Below, one piece after another: positions 10,010 through 22,540 of a stretch of 64,000 nt of DNA. The notes beneath the pieces are model-generated. The model was not told where the DNA came from, searched no databases, and saw only the letters and a list, made by a program, of their open reading frames with translations. Position 1 is the first letter of the stretch. The number at the start of each line of letters is the position of its first letter. The stretch spans positions 42,271,968 through 42,335,967 of the forward strand of contig CM051461.1 in NCBI GenBank assembly GCA_028095005.1. The letters run 5' to 3'. The stretch is from Rhynchospora pubera. Its lineage: Eukaryota > Streptophyta > Magnoliopsida > Poales > Cyperaceae. Made by a program: the position numbers and the translations under genes.

Positions 10010-13000
10010 TTAAAATTGTTTTTGTACCTGAAACAGAGGGTACTGCTCGGTATTGTGAAAAGAAGGGGCGCTGGTAGTTGTGGTAGGAGTTGTCCATATC
10101 TGATCCCATGCATTGATTTGAGTGCTCTGGTAACCGCCAAATGCAGATTCCATCGGATGTGCTATTATTTCTTCTGCTCCATTATTGAAGAACGGAGTTT
10201 CACTGACAAATAAGAACACGGCATAGTTTAAATTTTGCCAGATTTGAAGTAAAATTAGTACCATTTTGAGGGGACGTCCTAAGGTTTCAATATTTTTTTT
10301 TTTAATGTGATTACATATTTATTATGAAGTAACTGAGTAGTGGTCATCAGTTAGAACCATAAAAAAATTGGGATTGAAGTGTTACTTAAACATGGGGCAA
10401 ATTAGAGCAAATTGTTTTATATTGTTTTTTTTTTCCCCCCCTCAAAGAGAAGAATCTCTAGCTTTAACAATGGTCTGGAGCAAACATTTTTTATTTCACA
10501 GGACGATTCTTAAACTTTCAGAAAATTAAAATTGACATGCATCCAATATATACTTATTGCAAACTCAAATTTATTTCATAAATATTACGACAGTTAAATT
10601 GATTATTTTGAAAGTTACTTGAGATATTGCGATGGTGGATGTTCCATGTTGCTATAACTCTCATAATTATTCATGTCCAACACTTCTTCCTCCTTCATGC
10701 CAAGATTTCCTTCGAATGACGGTTGCATTGGGATTTTTCCTTTTCTTGTTTGTTTAAAGAGTAAAGTATCATGGAGTACTGGTGGAGAACTTCCTTCTTG
10801 GTATGGCTGCATGTGCACCAGGCCTGGGGTTGCTTGCAGCATTATATTGTGCTGAGGTTGCATCTAAACACCATTTTAGGGAATGTATCAAATGTTTTAC
10901 CCAAAAAAGAAAAAGAATTGATGAAAATTTTCCTACAGTTTGGTACCATATGAGCACCCTTTGTAGTTGTGCTACAGCCGTGTGTACAACTGCATATGTG
11001 TGTGTATTACATATAACTTCATATCACACTGCGAAATAGTATATGCTAAATTTGGAAAACATAGAAAACATACTGATGGAAAAGGCATGGAAGCTGATGT
11101 CGATGCATTTCTTAATAATTCGTTCTGCCATACGGAAGTAATGCCATTTCGTTAGCTTGCACTAGTGAGTACACATGTCAAAATAATTATTTGAAATTTT
11201 GAACCCAATTAAGCTGGGTCGTTTGGTCTAGTGGTTTTGCTCTATTCCGCCAACCAAGTGGTCCTTGGTTCTATTCTGAAAGTACTTATTTGCTTAGAAC
11301 AATGCACACGGTATCATATATATAGAGGGCTATGAATCGTGCTCAAAACTTTTATATCTGGCTCAAAATAACCGATTCAAACCGTCTAATACGATCTCTC
11401 TATTCAAAATTTAAGTATTTTTTTTAAAAATTTTAGAAAATCGTTAATCTAATTAGTTTTGAACCGTTTAAAAACAACAGCTTTTAAAAATCCGAAAAAA
11501 AATATTTAAAATTTTTTAAAAAATATATAAAATTTGGTCTGCATGGAGATTCAATATGGAGATCGTATTGGACGGTTTGAATCGGTCATTTTGAACTAGA
11601 TCTAGGAGTTTTTGAGCACGACTCACCATAACAAAACCATATATATCTATAGAGAGAATGACTAAAGCGTCATCGATGGCACGTGCCATCAATTTTCTAT
11701 CGACTCATTTTTCAAAATTCAAAAGTCAAACGGTTGATCCAAACCGTTAAAATGATCAAAATATTGAAATACCTTTGGAGACCAAATTTTACATTTTTTT
11801 CGAATTTTTTTTGCTATTTATTATGATATTTTCAAATTAGAGGGCCTGAAATACTCTAATCATAATGTTTTTAAAAATATAATAATAAATAGAAAAAAAT
11901 TCAAAAAAATTTAAAATTTGGTCTCCAAAGATATTTCAATATGAAGAACAAATTAAACGATTCGGATTGACCATTTGAATTTTGGATCTCGAAAAATGAC
12001 TTGATGGCACGAGACCCTCTATGCTATCGATGACACGTTAGCCATTCTCTCATAATATATATATATAGGACTGTCAATGGTATCCTTTTAACAGTTTACC
12101 CTATCTGTATCGTATTCGATAAGACGGGTATGGGTAAGGTTTTATTTTCGTTAAGTTATCGGATATGGGTATGGGTAAAAAAAATTTCGTTAATTTAGTG
12201 GGTAAGGGTATGGGTAATGCTATTTCGTACCCTTTATTTACCCGTACCGTTATATATATAATATATAATTTATAATATTTATCATAATGAGAAAATATAT
12301 GATTAGAATATTCAGTTAATATGTTAATAACTAATATGACAATTAGATTGTTACATTTGAGGCAAGTACATTAATAATTTTTATTTCTTTTCACTTTTCA
12401 CGCATCACAGAAAATAAATTTCGAAATATCATTTCTCAAGATTGGTTGAGAGGTATGACAGTGATATGTATATTTTTCCCAAATTTATCATATGAGAATT
12501 TATTCAACTATATAAATAATATTCTGAACTTGCTATGTTTTCGGAGCTACTGAAGATGGAGCACTTAAATCATTATCAAATCTATTTGCATTGATGAACA
12601 AATTGATTTGCACTCAATTTCATTTGATATTGTATAATTATTAATTAGTTATATATATATATATTTTTTGTGATAATTGACATGAGAAGATATTATATGA
12701 TTTTATTATAATTAAAGTATTATTCAATGTTGCAGTTTAGCAATATATTTATTTGATATTATTTATTTATTCATATTGTACAATTTTTTATTTAATTATT
12801 ATCATTATTATTAGTTTTCTACCGTTATTCTACCCTTATCGTTAATTCATAATGGGTAAGGATAGGGTACGGGTAAGTCAATTTTTAATGGGTACGGGTA
12901 GGGTACGGGTAAAGAAAAATTTAACGGATATGGATAACGAAAATGTCTCTACCGTACCCTACTCTACCCATTGACAGCCCTATAATATATAGAGAATGGA

Positions 13001-13385
13001 TATAGAACACTTATGTGTACGGATTGTCTCCGTACACATAAGTCGTTTTTCAAGATCCAAAATTCAAACGGTCAATCCGAACCATTCAAGTTGTTCTCCA
13101 TATTGAAAAATCCATATAAACCAAATTTTACATTTTTTCAAATTTTTTTTACTATTTATTATGATATTTTCAAATTGGAAGGTCTGAAATGCTCCAATTG
13201 TAGTGTTTTTTGAAAATATCATAATAAATAGCAAAAAAAAATCGAAAAAATGTAAAATTTGGTCTATCTAGGATTTTCAATATGGAGAACAAGTTCAACA
13301 GTTTGAATTGAACGTTTGAACTTTGGATCTTGAAAAACGACTCATGTGTACGGAGACGATCCGTACACATGAGTGTATTTTATCC

Positions 13386-13437
<52 letters not shown>

Positions 13438-16400
13438 CGGACATAATAAGATTATCAATACTGGTGCAAAACGTCAGTTCACGAAAGAAATATAGATTTC
13501 TTGTGTAAATATTAAATAGGGTGCCTTGAATTAAAACATCTACCAGGAACTGTCAACACTGTATTTGTTTTAATGAATTAACAAAAGCAACGAAAATATC
13601 ATCATTTACCTTCCTCGCAGAAATATAACCGAGAAGCTCTATCAGATGCTTCTCACGCTTATCATAATCACTTCGGGAGTTGACATGAACATTTTTTGTG
13701 TCACCTTGAAACAACCTTATAGAATAAAAACTGGCATTAAATACAGTTCTCTTATAAAAAATTAGATTTGTACAAATTTCTAAAGAAGATGCATATATGG
13801 AGAAATAAAATGATCAGAATACATCTAAATTTTTTTTTAATTTATCAATGAAACTTGAAGGGAAGTGTCACTGAACTAAAGATCAAGATTTATTAAAACC
13901 TTGTCCAAGACTTTTGAAATTCATTCCTTAAAATTTAAAATTAGTGTATCCTAAGTATCATATGCTATTGTGTTGTCCAATAGTAAATTAATCTATTAGC
14001 TAGTCATGCCTATTTTAGTAATCTAACTGTAAGCAATGAACAAGTTAATTAATTTAAAGAAAAAACAATTAAAATTAGGATATTTGGAAAGCTGAGGGGC
14101 TATACTACAGAAATGTTTTTATTGAACAGGACAAGAGTGATGTCTGTTCTCTTTTGCAAGATCAAAAGCTGATGTTTAAAAACGTTGTGTATAACATTGT
14201 AAATTTAATGAAATGTGAACTTTATTTTGTTTTAACTGAAGTGCTAATCACCAGATAAGTTTTTGCAACTCTTCTAATTCACGCTCCAATTTCATCACCT
14301 CTACATTAAGTTCCTGCAAATATATAGTAGTCCATGTCACAACAAATAAGCTGTAATTAAATATATGACTTGTCTGAAACATGCAAGCATGCCTAGAAAA
14401 TTTGTAGTTGGACTTTTCTTTGCATTTCCTTTTTCCCTCTTAATTTAATATTTAAATTGAATTAGGCTTTTAGCACCGATGAACTGCTTTTTCCTAGAGT
14501 AAAGAGACCTTGAGATGTGTTCAATTCTGAAAAAGCTTACGAAACTCTGGTTGCGGTTGAAGTTAATCGAATAACAGGTTTTAAGACTATGGGGAAGAGA
14601 AATATGAAATGTGAGATCCAACCTATTCCTCTCAGTGTCAGTTAATGATTCCACGTACAAGAAATAGTATATTGAATCAAGCAATTCAGATAGGATATTT
14701 GACATTTACCTGCACCTCAGCATCCTCAGTGCTTTCTGACAAACTGGGACTTGCACCTGCTTCAGGATTACTGAATTTCCAAAAGTATGCAAATATTAAA
14801 CGCTGGTAGCATATTGTATCCTTTATATATTTATAATAATAGAAACAATCAAATAGATTTGAACAAAAGAGAGAAAGGTTGAAGTATTCTGCTGTTCAGC
14901 AAAAAATGATGCTTTCAAACTTTCTTATTATACATACATGAACATTTTTTTTATTGAAGGTGCCATTATAAGAGTAGAATCAGCTGGGGCATGAATTGAA
15001 CTCTTGGTGCTTCTATATTTGGATTTAGGACCAGTAATACCTGTATGGCTAGATATTGGACTTATTGAAGAACTTCTCTTTCATTTTTTTTTTCACTAAT
15101 AATATTTTCTCATTATTGCTTCTACTTGGAGCATCTTTCATAACCCGAATATTTTACTTCTAAACTACAAAGCCTTATTGTATCTTGCTACTTACGGCCC
15201 ACATGATCATCCAATTATAATTTAATCTTGCTGCAGATAATTTTTTTCTGTAAAAAATTACAAGAAAATTGTGATTTATAATCGTTGAACAAACAACGGC
15301 ATCAACTTTTACACTTGGCGAAAGCAGAGGAATCCTAATGTAATTCGTAATTGTATCGCCAGCAATGTTTTGAAAAACGGACGGTCATATAAGATCCGGT
15401 CACGCGGTTACATATAACTCCATTCTTTTAATATTGTTTTTTTCCTTGTTAAGTTATTTTCTTTATCGAATTTGTTATTTTATAGAAAATCTTTCCAATA
15501 TTATCTTCCTTATATAATTAGGAATTTTCTTCAATGTTAATTTATGACATAATCGACTGAAATTGCATGCATCGTGTTTAGCATTGACTGTTGAAAGAAA
15601 AAGAAATTAAGAAAGGGATTGTCCTTTCCAGCTTACACATGCAAAAAATACAAAATCCTATTTGCAGATGACCCCCAGAATTAATTTACTGGGTGTTGTT
15701 ACCAGAATATAGTATGCCTAAAAATGACGATTCAATTGAAGCATCATTTTATTATACGATATCGTCATTCCATATATTGAATCATCTCCTCATTCCAAAA
15801 CTCTCATGAATTATCCAGCGTCCTCATTAATAGAAAATCGAAAGAATGAGAGGATGAGCATAATTATCGAGCGCCTCATTAATTATTCGATGCTCATTTC
15901 TTACCATCGAATCCTGTCATACGGTACGTACGCACCCATCTAGTGTTTAAGCTTAATTAGCAAAATTGCATATATTAACTAGAACAATTACGTATGTTAA
16001 CTAGAACAATTAGGTTTATTAACCAGCACAATTAGATATATAAACCTAATTATTCTAGTTCATACACTTAATTGTTTTATTTTTTATTCATATACCTAAT
16101 TATTCTACTTAATATATTTAATTATTCTAGTTGGTAAATCTAATTGTGCTAGTTAGTAAACCCAGTTGTGTTCTAGTTGAGAGAGGGGTCAGCGACAGAA
16201 GGATGGGGAAGGGGATGAGAACAGTGCAGGCGCTGGATGGGGTGGATACAAGGAAGAAGGGAAGAAAGAAAGAAAAATGGGATGAGGCTGGATTAGTTGC
16301 AGATAACATTCCAAAAATGAAAATGTGTTTTCCAGAAATAATGAGATGATTCTTATCTACCCCGTTTTATTATATTCTACCATTATACATATCTTATCTG

Positions 16401-19400
16401 AAACTTATAAAGATAAGAGAAACGCTGGAGCAAATTAATATAATTTGTCAATTACCAATGAGTGATTTTGTGAACGTTTTTATTAGCCATTATTTTTTAC
16501 AACATTAGCGAGAATATAACTAGCATTGGGTCAATTTTAATTTATTTTAATTAAATAATTAGAAAAAGTAGATCGACAAATTACAAACAACGTTAACAAT
16601 AAAGAGAAATAATTTAGTGGATTAATATGTTAAACCCGTCACATACAAATCACCAGTGGTGGAGTCGCATATATTGAAAAGTGGGCAATTGTCCTCCTAT
16701 AAATTTCAAATAACCTAAAAAAAAAATTTATATTTACATATTATTGTATGTGATTTATTCAATTTGTTCCTGATAGGACGTTTTCATATATTGGTTTTGA
16801 CCTAAATTGGAGTCAAATTATGATTGATTTTAAGTAAATTTAACTTAGTTTTATCTATGTTTATTAGTTTTTAGGTACTGCCATGTTCTTTTGTGTTTTA
16901 TAGGACAATCATTAGATGTAGCTCCAAATCTGCACAAATCAACACTGATTGTGTGACTCGACTAAGTGCTTCGCGGGATGGATTAGACAGACATAAGACC
17001 ATCTAGACAAGAAAAGACCAGGAGACGTCTTGAAGTATCTTAAGCGAGTAGATCACACTAGTGAGCGGGCCACTAGAGAAGTTTCTAACGGTCTCCACGA
17101 TCAGACGGTTAATTTGACAATCTTTCCTACACTAACTTCTACCACGATCTAACCCACTTCTAAAGCATTTAACTATCTTCTACAGTTATTTCGATGACTA
17201 TAAAAGGAGGGGAGCATCAAGAGTTCAATGTTCTCAATTTTATAGAGAAGTCACGCCTAAGCAGAAGAGGAGTTGAGCAGCCCTTGTCTTCAGCCCACTG
17301 GACCAGGAGCCAAGCGAGTCGCTTAGTCCATGCCACAACAGACAAATAAAGGAATTCAACTCTGATTTATTGTAATCTCTCATTAATTCTTGTTTGGTTT
17401 TGCAATGATGATTGATACTTTGTTGTTTATTGTTATAATGATCATACTTGAGTAGTTTGATTAGGGTCTATGGTTGAAAAATTGATACTTGATTTAGTTT
17501 GCATGATTATTTAGTTTCATGCTTTGTTTATTGAGTTTTATAACTTGTGCTTTATTCATTATTGATATACTTAAATTGTTTGAGTAGATTTGGTATTTTT
17601 CTGTCAAGATTAGGCCAACCTTGAATGCTAGGAAGTTCAACCCAATTAAACTTAGATTAATTTAAGTATATCAATACCAATAGAGGTTCAATAGTTCGAA
17701 AAATGAGATCTAGATCATAAGCCAGAAATGGAGATCTATTCTTGACAGATAAAAATTGAGGAAAATTTTAGATCCAAGAAATAGACTTGTTTAGTTTAAG
17801 CCAAAGAACGAAAGTTGAAACTTATATTAGATAAGAGTTTAAATGATTTGATTAGAATAACTTGACCTATCGAAAAAAAGAATTTTAAGAAAGTTAATTA
17901 AGTCATTTAACTGCTCAAGATATAAGAGCATATATATATATATGTTTGTCTCTTTTTATAATGCTTATAAATTTCAACAAGTGATATTATGGTAATGTAA
18001 AAAGGATTAGGTTTGTGATTTTTGTCAGGTACTGATGATATGCATGCAAGATCTTCAAAATGCATCTGTAAACATACCTGGCTCCTCTTGCAGCCGCGTC
18101 TGCCTTTCTTCTCATATCTACAAGTGATGCAATCAGAGACTGCATTCAAAGAATTAAATGTCTTTTATGAGATGGAATAATTACATTTTATGGTATTACT
18201 TTATTAACGATCTTTTAAGTCATTATTTCTGATTTAACCGTGCATCTAGTTGGTTATAAAGTATTTCAATAATCTAACAACAGGGGACGATTTGGACTGT
18301 CATGAGCTTAAAGCCTTAAACAATTGCCGCGTGTTAGGTTTAGCACTAACAGGATGTCTATGTAAACATTAGAAATATGCATAGTGCATTCCCCAATTTG
18401 ATTCAATCTTTTTTCTTTAATACAATTAAATGTAAGAGAATTGAGGAACACAAAATGAAGAAATCTTACCTCTTTGTTTTGGATGGAAACAGTACTGTTG
18501 CCATTGCCAAATTAAGATCATCAAAGGCCCAGAGACACAAAAATAGACCAGATTATGAAACGTTAAACTTTCTTGAAGAAAAAGCAGTGGAATTATGATG
18601 AAGAATATTAAAATCATACCTGGTTCCCTTATCTTGTTCTGAAGGTGCCTTTTCTTGCTCTGGGAGCTTAAGATATCTTATTAGCACATCCTCAATCCTA
18701 GCATACACAACAAATTAAAACTAAATCTCTAGCTAGTGACAAGGATACATATCACGGAGCCGCAAAAGAAGGGTTACAATTAGTTATTATACATATTACT
18801 GACACTAATTTATTGTTTTTTTCTGTTGAAATTGGTTTGGCTTTGACAATCCAACAATTTATATTAAGGAAAATGTGAAAAGAACTACCCTCTTCTTGAT
18901 TCTAATTTCTAACTAAAGGACCACTTAGTTGACAGAAATACACCAAGCCAATGGACCGAACATGCCCGTGTGGTGACTTTTATCAAATATACAGACATAA
19001 GTGTACATGCTAAAACACTATTTCTCAACACAGCAAAGTATCCTGCGACTGCCAAGCTAACTAAAATACTAAATGGTTATATTATTTGACATTTAATGTT
19101 ATTTAAAAGTACAAAAATCGAAAAATATCTATAATATAGCATGAACATCTATAAAAAAACTTAATGTTTTTGTACGTGCCCTCAGAAAAAGAGAATTCTA
19201 TTGAGGGATTTGTACTTGTGTGCAAAAGAACAGGGTATAAGAAATGACAAAAATCATGATTTGAGGCATTTATATTGGTACCTCCGTCGACCTGAGAAAT
19301 GGCTCAGCTTGCCAGAAGGGGAGAACATGATGAGCGCAACATCAATATCACATAAAACCGAGAGTTCATAAGCCTTTTTGATGAGGCCACTGCGTCGCTT

Positions 19401-19466
19401 CGAGAAGGTAACCTGGCGAGTGGTTGTGTTTTCGATCTTTTTTATGGCGACCTTAACCCTCCCCAT
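10010..19466 (-). CDS. MADS gene 1: MIKC*-type (AGL66/AGL104-like) transcription factor, 360 aa, 10 exons
   Basis: Proposed exons, 5' to 3': 19282-19466, 18620-18697, 18470-18494, 18078-18139, 14710-14770, 14252-14313, 13610-13730, 11074-11124, 10619-10863, 10010-10202. They sum to 361 codons with no internal stop. The start was chosen at the MGRVK consensus; an in-frame ATG at 19490 is less likely. Residues 1-60 are a canonical MADS DNA-binding domain with S-K-R-R and L-C-D-I-D. I-E-D-V-L follows, typical of MIKC*. Exons 4-7 are helical and Leu/Glu-rich (keratin-like, dimerisation). Exon 8 encodes N-E-L-L-R. The C-terminus is Gln/Pro/Asn-rich, as in activation regions. MIKC* proteins of studied plants work as heterodimers in maturing pollen and bind CTA(A/T)4TAG sites; that role is inferred. 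Exon 7 uses an acceptor chosen for frame, and exon 10 could splice on at GTACAA instead of ending. Confidence 0.85.
11205..11290 (+). other. tRNA-like segment, probably the head of a decayed SINE
   Basis: GTTTGGTCTAGTGG resembles an A box, and about 40 bp later TGGTTCTATTC resembles a degraded B box (GGTTCGAATCC). The arms do not pair as a full tRNA. It lies downstream of exon 9 start, inside intron 7 of gene 1. Read as a relic, not a tRNA gene. Confidence 0.35.
11331..11627. mobile_element. Fold-back MITE (about 300 bp) in gene 1 intron
   Basis: The ends are inverted repeats of about 80 bp built around TCGTGCTCAAAA, ACCGATTCAAACCGTC and AATACGATCTC. The centre is A/T homopolymer-rich. It shares the internal AAATTTGGTCT and GATTCAATATGGAGA words with the other fold-back elements of the window. 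Confidence 0.75.
11652..12051. mobile_element. Fold-back MITE (400 bp) in gene 1 intron
   Basis: The left end GAGAGAATGACTAAAGCGTC pairs with the right end, whose reverse complement starts GAGAGAATGGCTAACGTGTC. Pairing extends for most of the element through AAATTTTACATTTTT/AAATTTGGTCTCC. The terminal words reappear at 52398-52753. Confidence 0.8.
12068..12980. mobile_element. hAT-like non-autonomous element
   Basis: The left end GGACTGTCAATGG and the right end, whose complement is GGGCTGTCAATGGGTA, match the consensus ends of many plant hAT-derived elements. Both subterminal regions hold repeated GGGTA(A/C)GGGTA words in opposite orientation. No coding sequence was seen. The flanks are TA-rich, so an 8-bp target duplication cannot be assigned with certainty. 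Confidence 0.65.
12991..13390. mobile_element. Fold-back MITE with hairpin-containing ends
   Basis: AATGGATA-type ends enclose arms that pair across nearly the whole element. Each arm itself contains a small palindrome, TGTGTACGGA...TCCGTACACA (about 13013-13043 and 13345-13372). The centre carries AAATTTTACATTTTT and AAATTTGGTCT as in its relatives. Confidence 0.8.
13390..13434. repeat. (TA)n microsatellite
   Basis: An unbroken run of about 20 TA units directly after the fold-back element. Confidence 0.95.
16860..17420 (+). mobile_element. Possible solo LTR or LTR fragment in intron 4 of gene 1
   Basis: The segment is richer in GC than its surroundings and has promoter-like order: ACTATAAAAGGAGGGGAG (about 17195-17215), a downstream GC-richer stretch, AATAAAGG (17345-17353) and a T-rich 3' side. 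This resembles the U3-R-U5 layout of plant Gypsy-type LTRs. No partner LTR, primer-binding site or clear TG...CA borders were found. Confidence 0.35.
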
Positions 19467-19559
19467 ATCTCTCCGACTGTAAGAACTCAAACTAGGGTTT
19501 ATGGAAGCTCCGATGATAAAGGGAAGATAGAGAGTGAGAGAGAACGAGCGATCGATCGG

Positions 19560-19573
19560 TTGGTATATATGAG
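19560..19573 (-). promoter_or_regulatory. TATA-like box of MADS gene 1
   Basis: On the minus strand CATATATACC lies about 100 bp upstream of the chosen ATG, a plausible TATA position for a short leader. Confidence 0.45.
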
Positions 19574-20236
19574 GATTTGTTGGAGAAATGTGAGGAGTTG
19601 ATGCCTCACGCTGCCAGGTGTGGTAGGAGGTCGTTCAGGTCAAACTGTTGCTTGGATCATTGCCTTCTTCCATGGCATTCGTATTGTATTTATATATAAA
19701 TAGAATTAAAATAATATTAATTAGAATTTATCCGATCATATAGTTTTAAATTTAGAAAACAAATAAAGAATTAAAGATACACCCATATGAGTTCGGTTTG
19801 GTCTATATGAAGGTCCAAATCGAATCATGCCACGTCACTAACTTACCTGGGGTTCCGGTTCATTTGCTTGGATCATTGCCTGTTAATTTACGCAGAGAGT
19901 TGAATTAATTGGAGATTTCTGGTAGGTCTCTGGGTTTATACTAAATTAAAAAAGATAAGCTATGTATACAACATATATTTATTGGTTATATTTATTTGTG
20001 GAGTTTGGAAACGGTCAAAGCGATTTGATCGTCAAATCACTCTGTCACAAAAGTTTAAATAGCGGATAGTGGGTTCATAGAGGACAACCTCAATTCATAG
20101 CGGATAGCAGTCATTCAACGGCCACTATAGAATCATAGTAGTCATATACAAATATACTTGTTTATTACATTATATACATATTTTAATTAAAAATTAAATA
20201 TCATAATACATTATATGTTTTATATAATAGTTTAAT
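19574..20236. other. Upstream spacer of MADS gene 1
   Basis: No gene or clear element was seen. The words GTTGCTTGGATCATTGCCT and CATTTGCTTGGATCATTGCC (about 19648 and 19861) form an imperfect direct repeat about 210 bp apart. Confidence 0.5.
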
Positions 20237-20240
20237 TTAA

Positions 20241-20643
20241 GAGATGAGCTAAAATCAGCCACGACTGACAAATGCAACCGTCAGCTACGATCAAATTTTA
20301 ATTTTCGAGATTCTAACAGTCGATCTGAATCGTTCAATGTGTTCTTCATATTGAAATCTCATTGGAGACCAAATTTTACATTTTTCTGATTTTATTTACT
20401 ATTTTTTTATATTTTTTAAAATCATAGTTATTGAAGGGTCCAGAATTGTTTAGATTATGAATTTTCTAAAATATCAAACAAATACTAAAACATTTCAGAA
20501 AAATATAAAATTTTGTCGCCAACGAGATTTCAATATGGAGAACACATTGAACGGTTCGAATCGACTGTTAGAATCTCGAAAATTAAAATTTGATCATAGC
20601 TGACGGTTGCATCCTTCAGTCGTGGCTGATTTTAGCCCATCTC
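20241..20643. mobile_element. Fold-back MITE upstream of MADS gene 1
   Basis: GAGATGAGCTAAAATCAGCC at the left pairs with the right end (complement GAGATGGGCTAAAATCAGCC). Arms of more than 150 bp pair with few mismatches. TTAA flanks both sides (20237-20240 and 20644-20647), a possible 4-bp target duplication. Confidence 0.8.
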
Positions 20644-20997
20644 TTAATTTAATACATAGAACTTTACAATCTATTATTGAAATAGATTAATCTCATTGTA
20701 CTTATTTTGAATCAAATCGGTCGGAGTTTATATGCCAAATAAATATTTGTAATATTGATTCTATATCAACAAGTAACAAATTGGGTTGCTATATTTTACT
20801 AAAATACCACAATATAGATTGCTAATTTTCATTATTCTAGCCATAATAAGAAATAAAACACTAAAAATAGATATTTTTTTAAATAGTATTGAGGTATAGC
20901 AACAAACACCGCAATGGTTGCACTTTTAATTTAGCAACATAGTGATCTACCAAGTCGTACCACTATAGCGGCAATATGCGATCATAGTGGCCATATT

Positions 20998-21296
20998 AAA
21001 ATCAACATTAGTCAAATCAGATTAGATCTTAAATTTTTCAAAAGCTTAAATGACCAATCTAATTCGCTCAAAATGTTAATATTTTTCTTTAATTTTTAAA
21101 AACTGTTATTATTAGAGGTTCATAATTAATTAGATCGAGAAGTTTCTGAAATTTCGAAATAATAGTAAATTTTCAAAATGAAAATGTAAAATTTGATAGG
21201 TAAGAAAGACTTCAATATAAACATTACATTGAATAACTCAAATTGAGTTTGACGGAATCCTCTATCCACATCACTTTGATTTTAGCATTTCTCTTT
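20998..21296. mobile_element. Diverged fold-back MITE relative
   Basis: Weakly pairing ends (AAATCA...TGATTT type). The centre shows AAATGTAAAATTTGATAGG and GACTTCAATATAAACATTAC, decayed forms of the family's central words. The borders are approximate. Confidence 0.4.
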
Positions 21297-21848
21297 ATTT
21301 GTGACTTACTAAAAGTTTTTAAAAATGTCAAACATGAAGTGTTCTATTTAAATTTATATGCTATTAGGCATGGCAATCAAGTTGCAGTTTTGATGCACTA
21401 TGTTCTTTCAGATGATAATTTTTCAGCATGAACTATCTTAGATTTTTAATTATATTTAATTCTTAAATTCAATAATGATTGCTACGAATATTTTTAATAT
21501 ATTGAAACAAAAAGGGATTCTATTTTTAATTATAGAAAATACAAAAAAAATAAAACTATTTTTAATCATAAAAATAGCAGTCACGGATTTTAATTAATAC
21601 TATAGATTTGAAGTGTCATGTTACACACAATATATAATTATTTTGTACGTAGATATGTTATTGTATAATTTTAGTATAATACGTTTTCTATTTTCTTGGT
21701 CCAATAAATTTAAAAAAAAGAGTTCAAATCTTCTACGTGCAGTACTATATTTGAATGCTTGACTCACTGCACAGACGATAACAGAAAAGCATCCAACCCA
21801 GCATCAGATGATAAAGCACCGTGTCCGTGTGCCTCTCTCGTTGGAGAT

Positions 21849-22190
21849 TTTTTTTTTTTTTTTTTTTGAAATTTGTAATGCCCGTAGGCTTCTAATTAAT
21901 AAAAAAGCAAGCCATAACGCCTACCAGTTTACAATCAGAACATCACACACTCTGGCTTGTACTAACTTAACAAACTGACTCCACCTACAAACTAGAAGAA
22001 AAGAAAGGAGAAAAAGAAAAAAGCATAAAGCTAAAAACAACCTTTAGCTAAGACCCAAAAACTACCACTAGTCTCAAACAACAAGAAAAGAAAAGGAAAA
22101 AGAAAACGAAACTAAGCCAGGTGTGGACAAACAGAAAAAAAGAAAATCAAGGCGGAGATCAGTTCCACAAAACTAGCGAGTCTAATCAAC
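21849..22190 (-). mobile_element. LINE-like 3' fragment
   Basis: A run of 20 or more T (poly-A tail on the minus strand) is followed by AAATTTGTAATGCCCGTAGG, a typical truncated non-LTR retrotransposon 3' end. The paralogous copy reads straight through GGAGATTATGAC at about 365. The right border and target duplication are not clear, and no coding region is left. Confidence 0.5.
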
Positions 22191-22382
22191 CATTTTATTA
22201 TTAAGAAATTTAAAAATAAACAATCTTATCATGATCCAAGCTAAGGATCATTTGGTTGACAGAATACAGCCAAATCACGAAGCCGAACTGCCCAGCTTTA
22301 GTTTTGAACTTTGTTAATATCTTAATTAAGTAACTTAATGAAGCAAGGCTTCCAAGAAAAGAAGAGAATACGAAAAACAAAA

Positions 22383-22540
22383 GGGGCCGTTTGGATGAAG
22401 TGGAAATTTGAAGAATTTTCTATTACTAGATATAAATTTATTATAAACAATTCAAACTTTTCACAAATTTACACACTTCCCAATACTTTATGTCTAGAAA
22501 TAGGCTATTCCCCAAATTCCTAAGCGATCCAAATGGCCCC
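22383..22540. mobile_element. Small MITE (158 bp)
   Basis: The inverted ends GGGGCCGTTTGGAT and ATCCAAATGGCCCC enclose TTTATTATAAACAATTCAAA and TTACACACTT words, which recur in the element at 52783-52924. Confidence 0.75.

Noticed and set aside
11205..11290. Functional tRNA gene
   Set aside because: A- and B-box-like words exist, but acceptor and anticodon stems do not pair.
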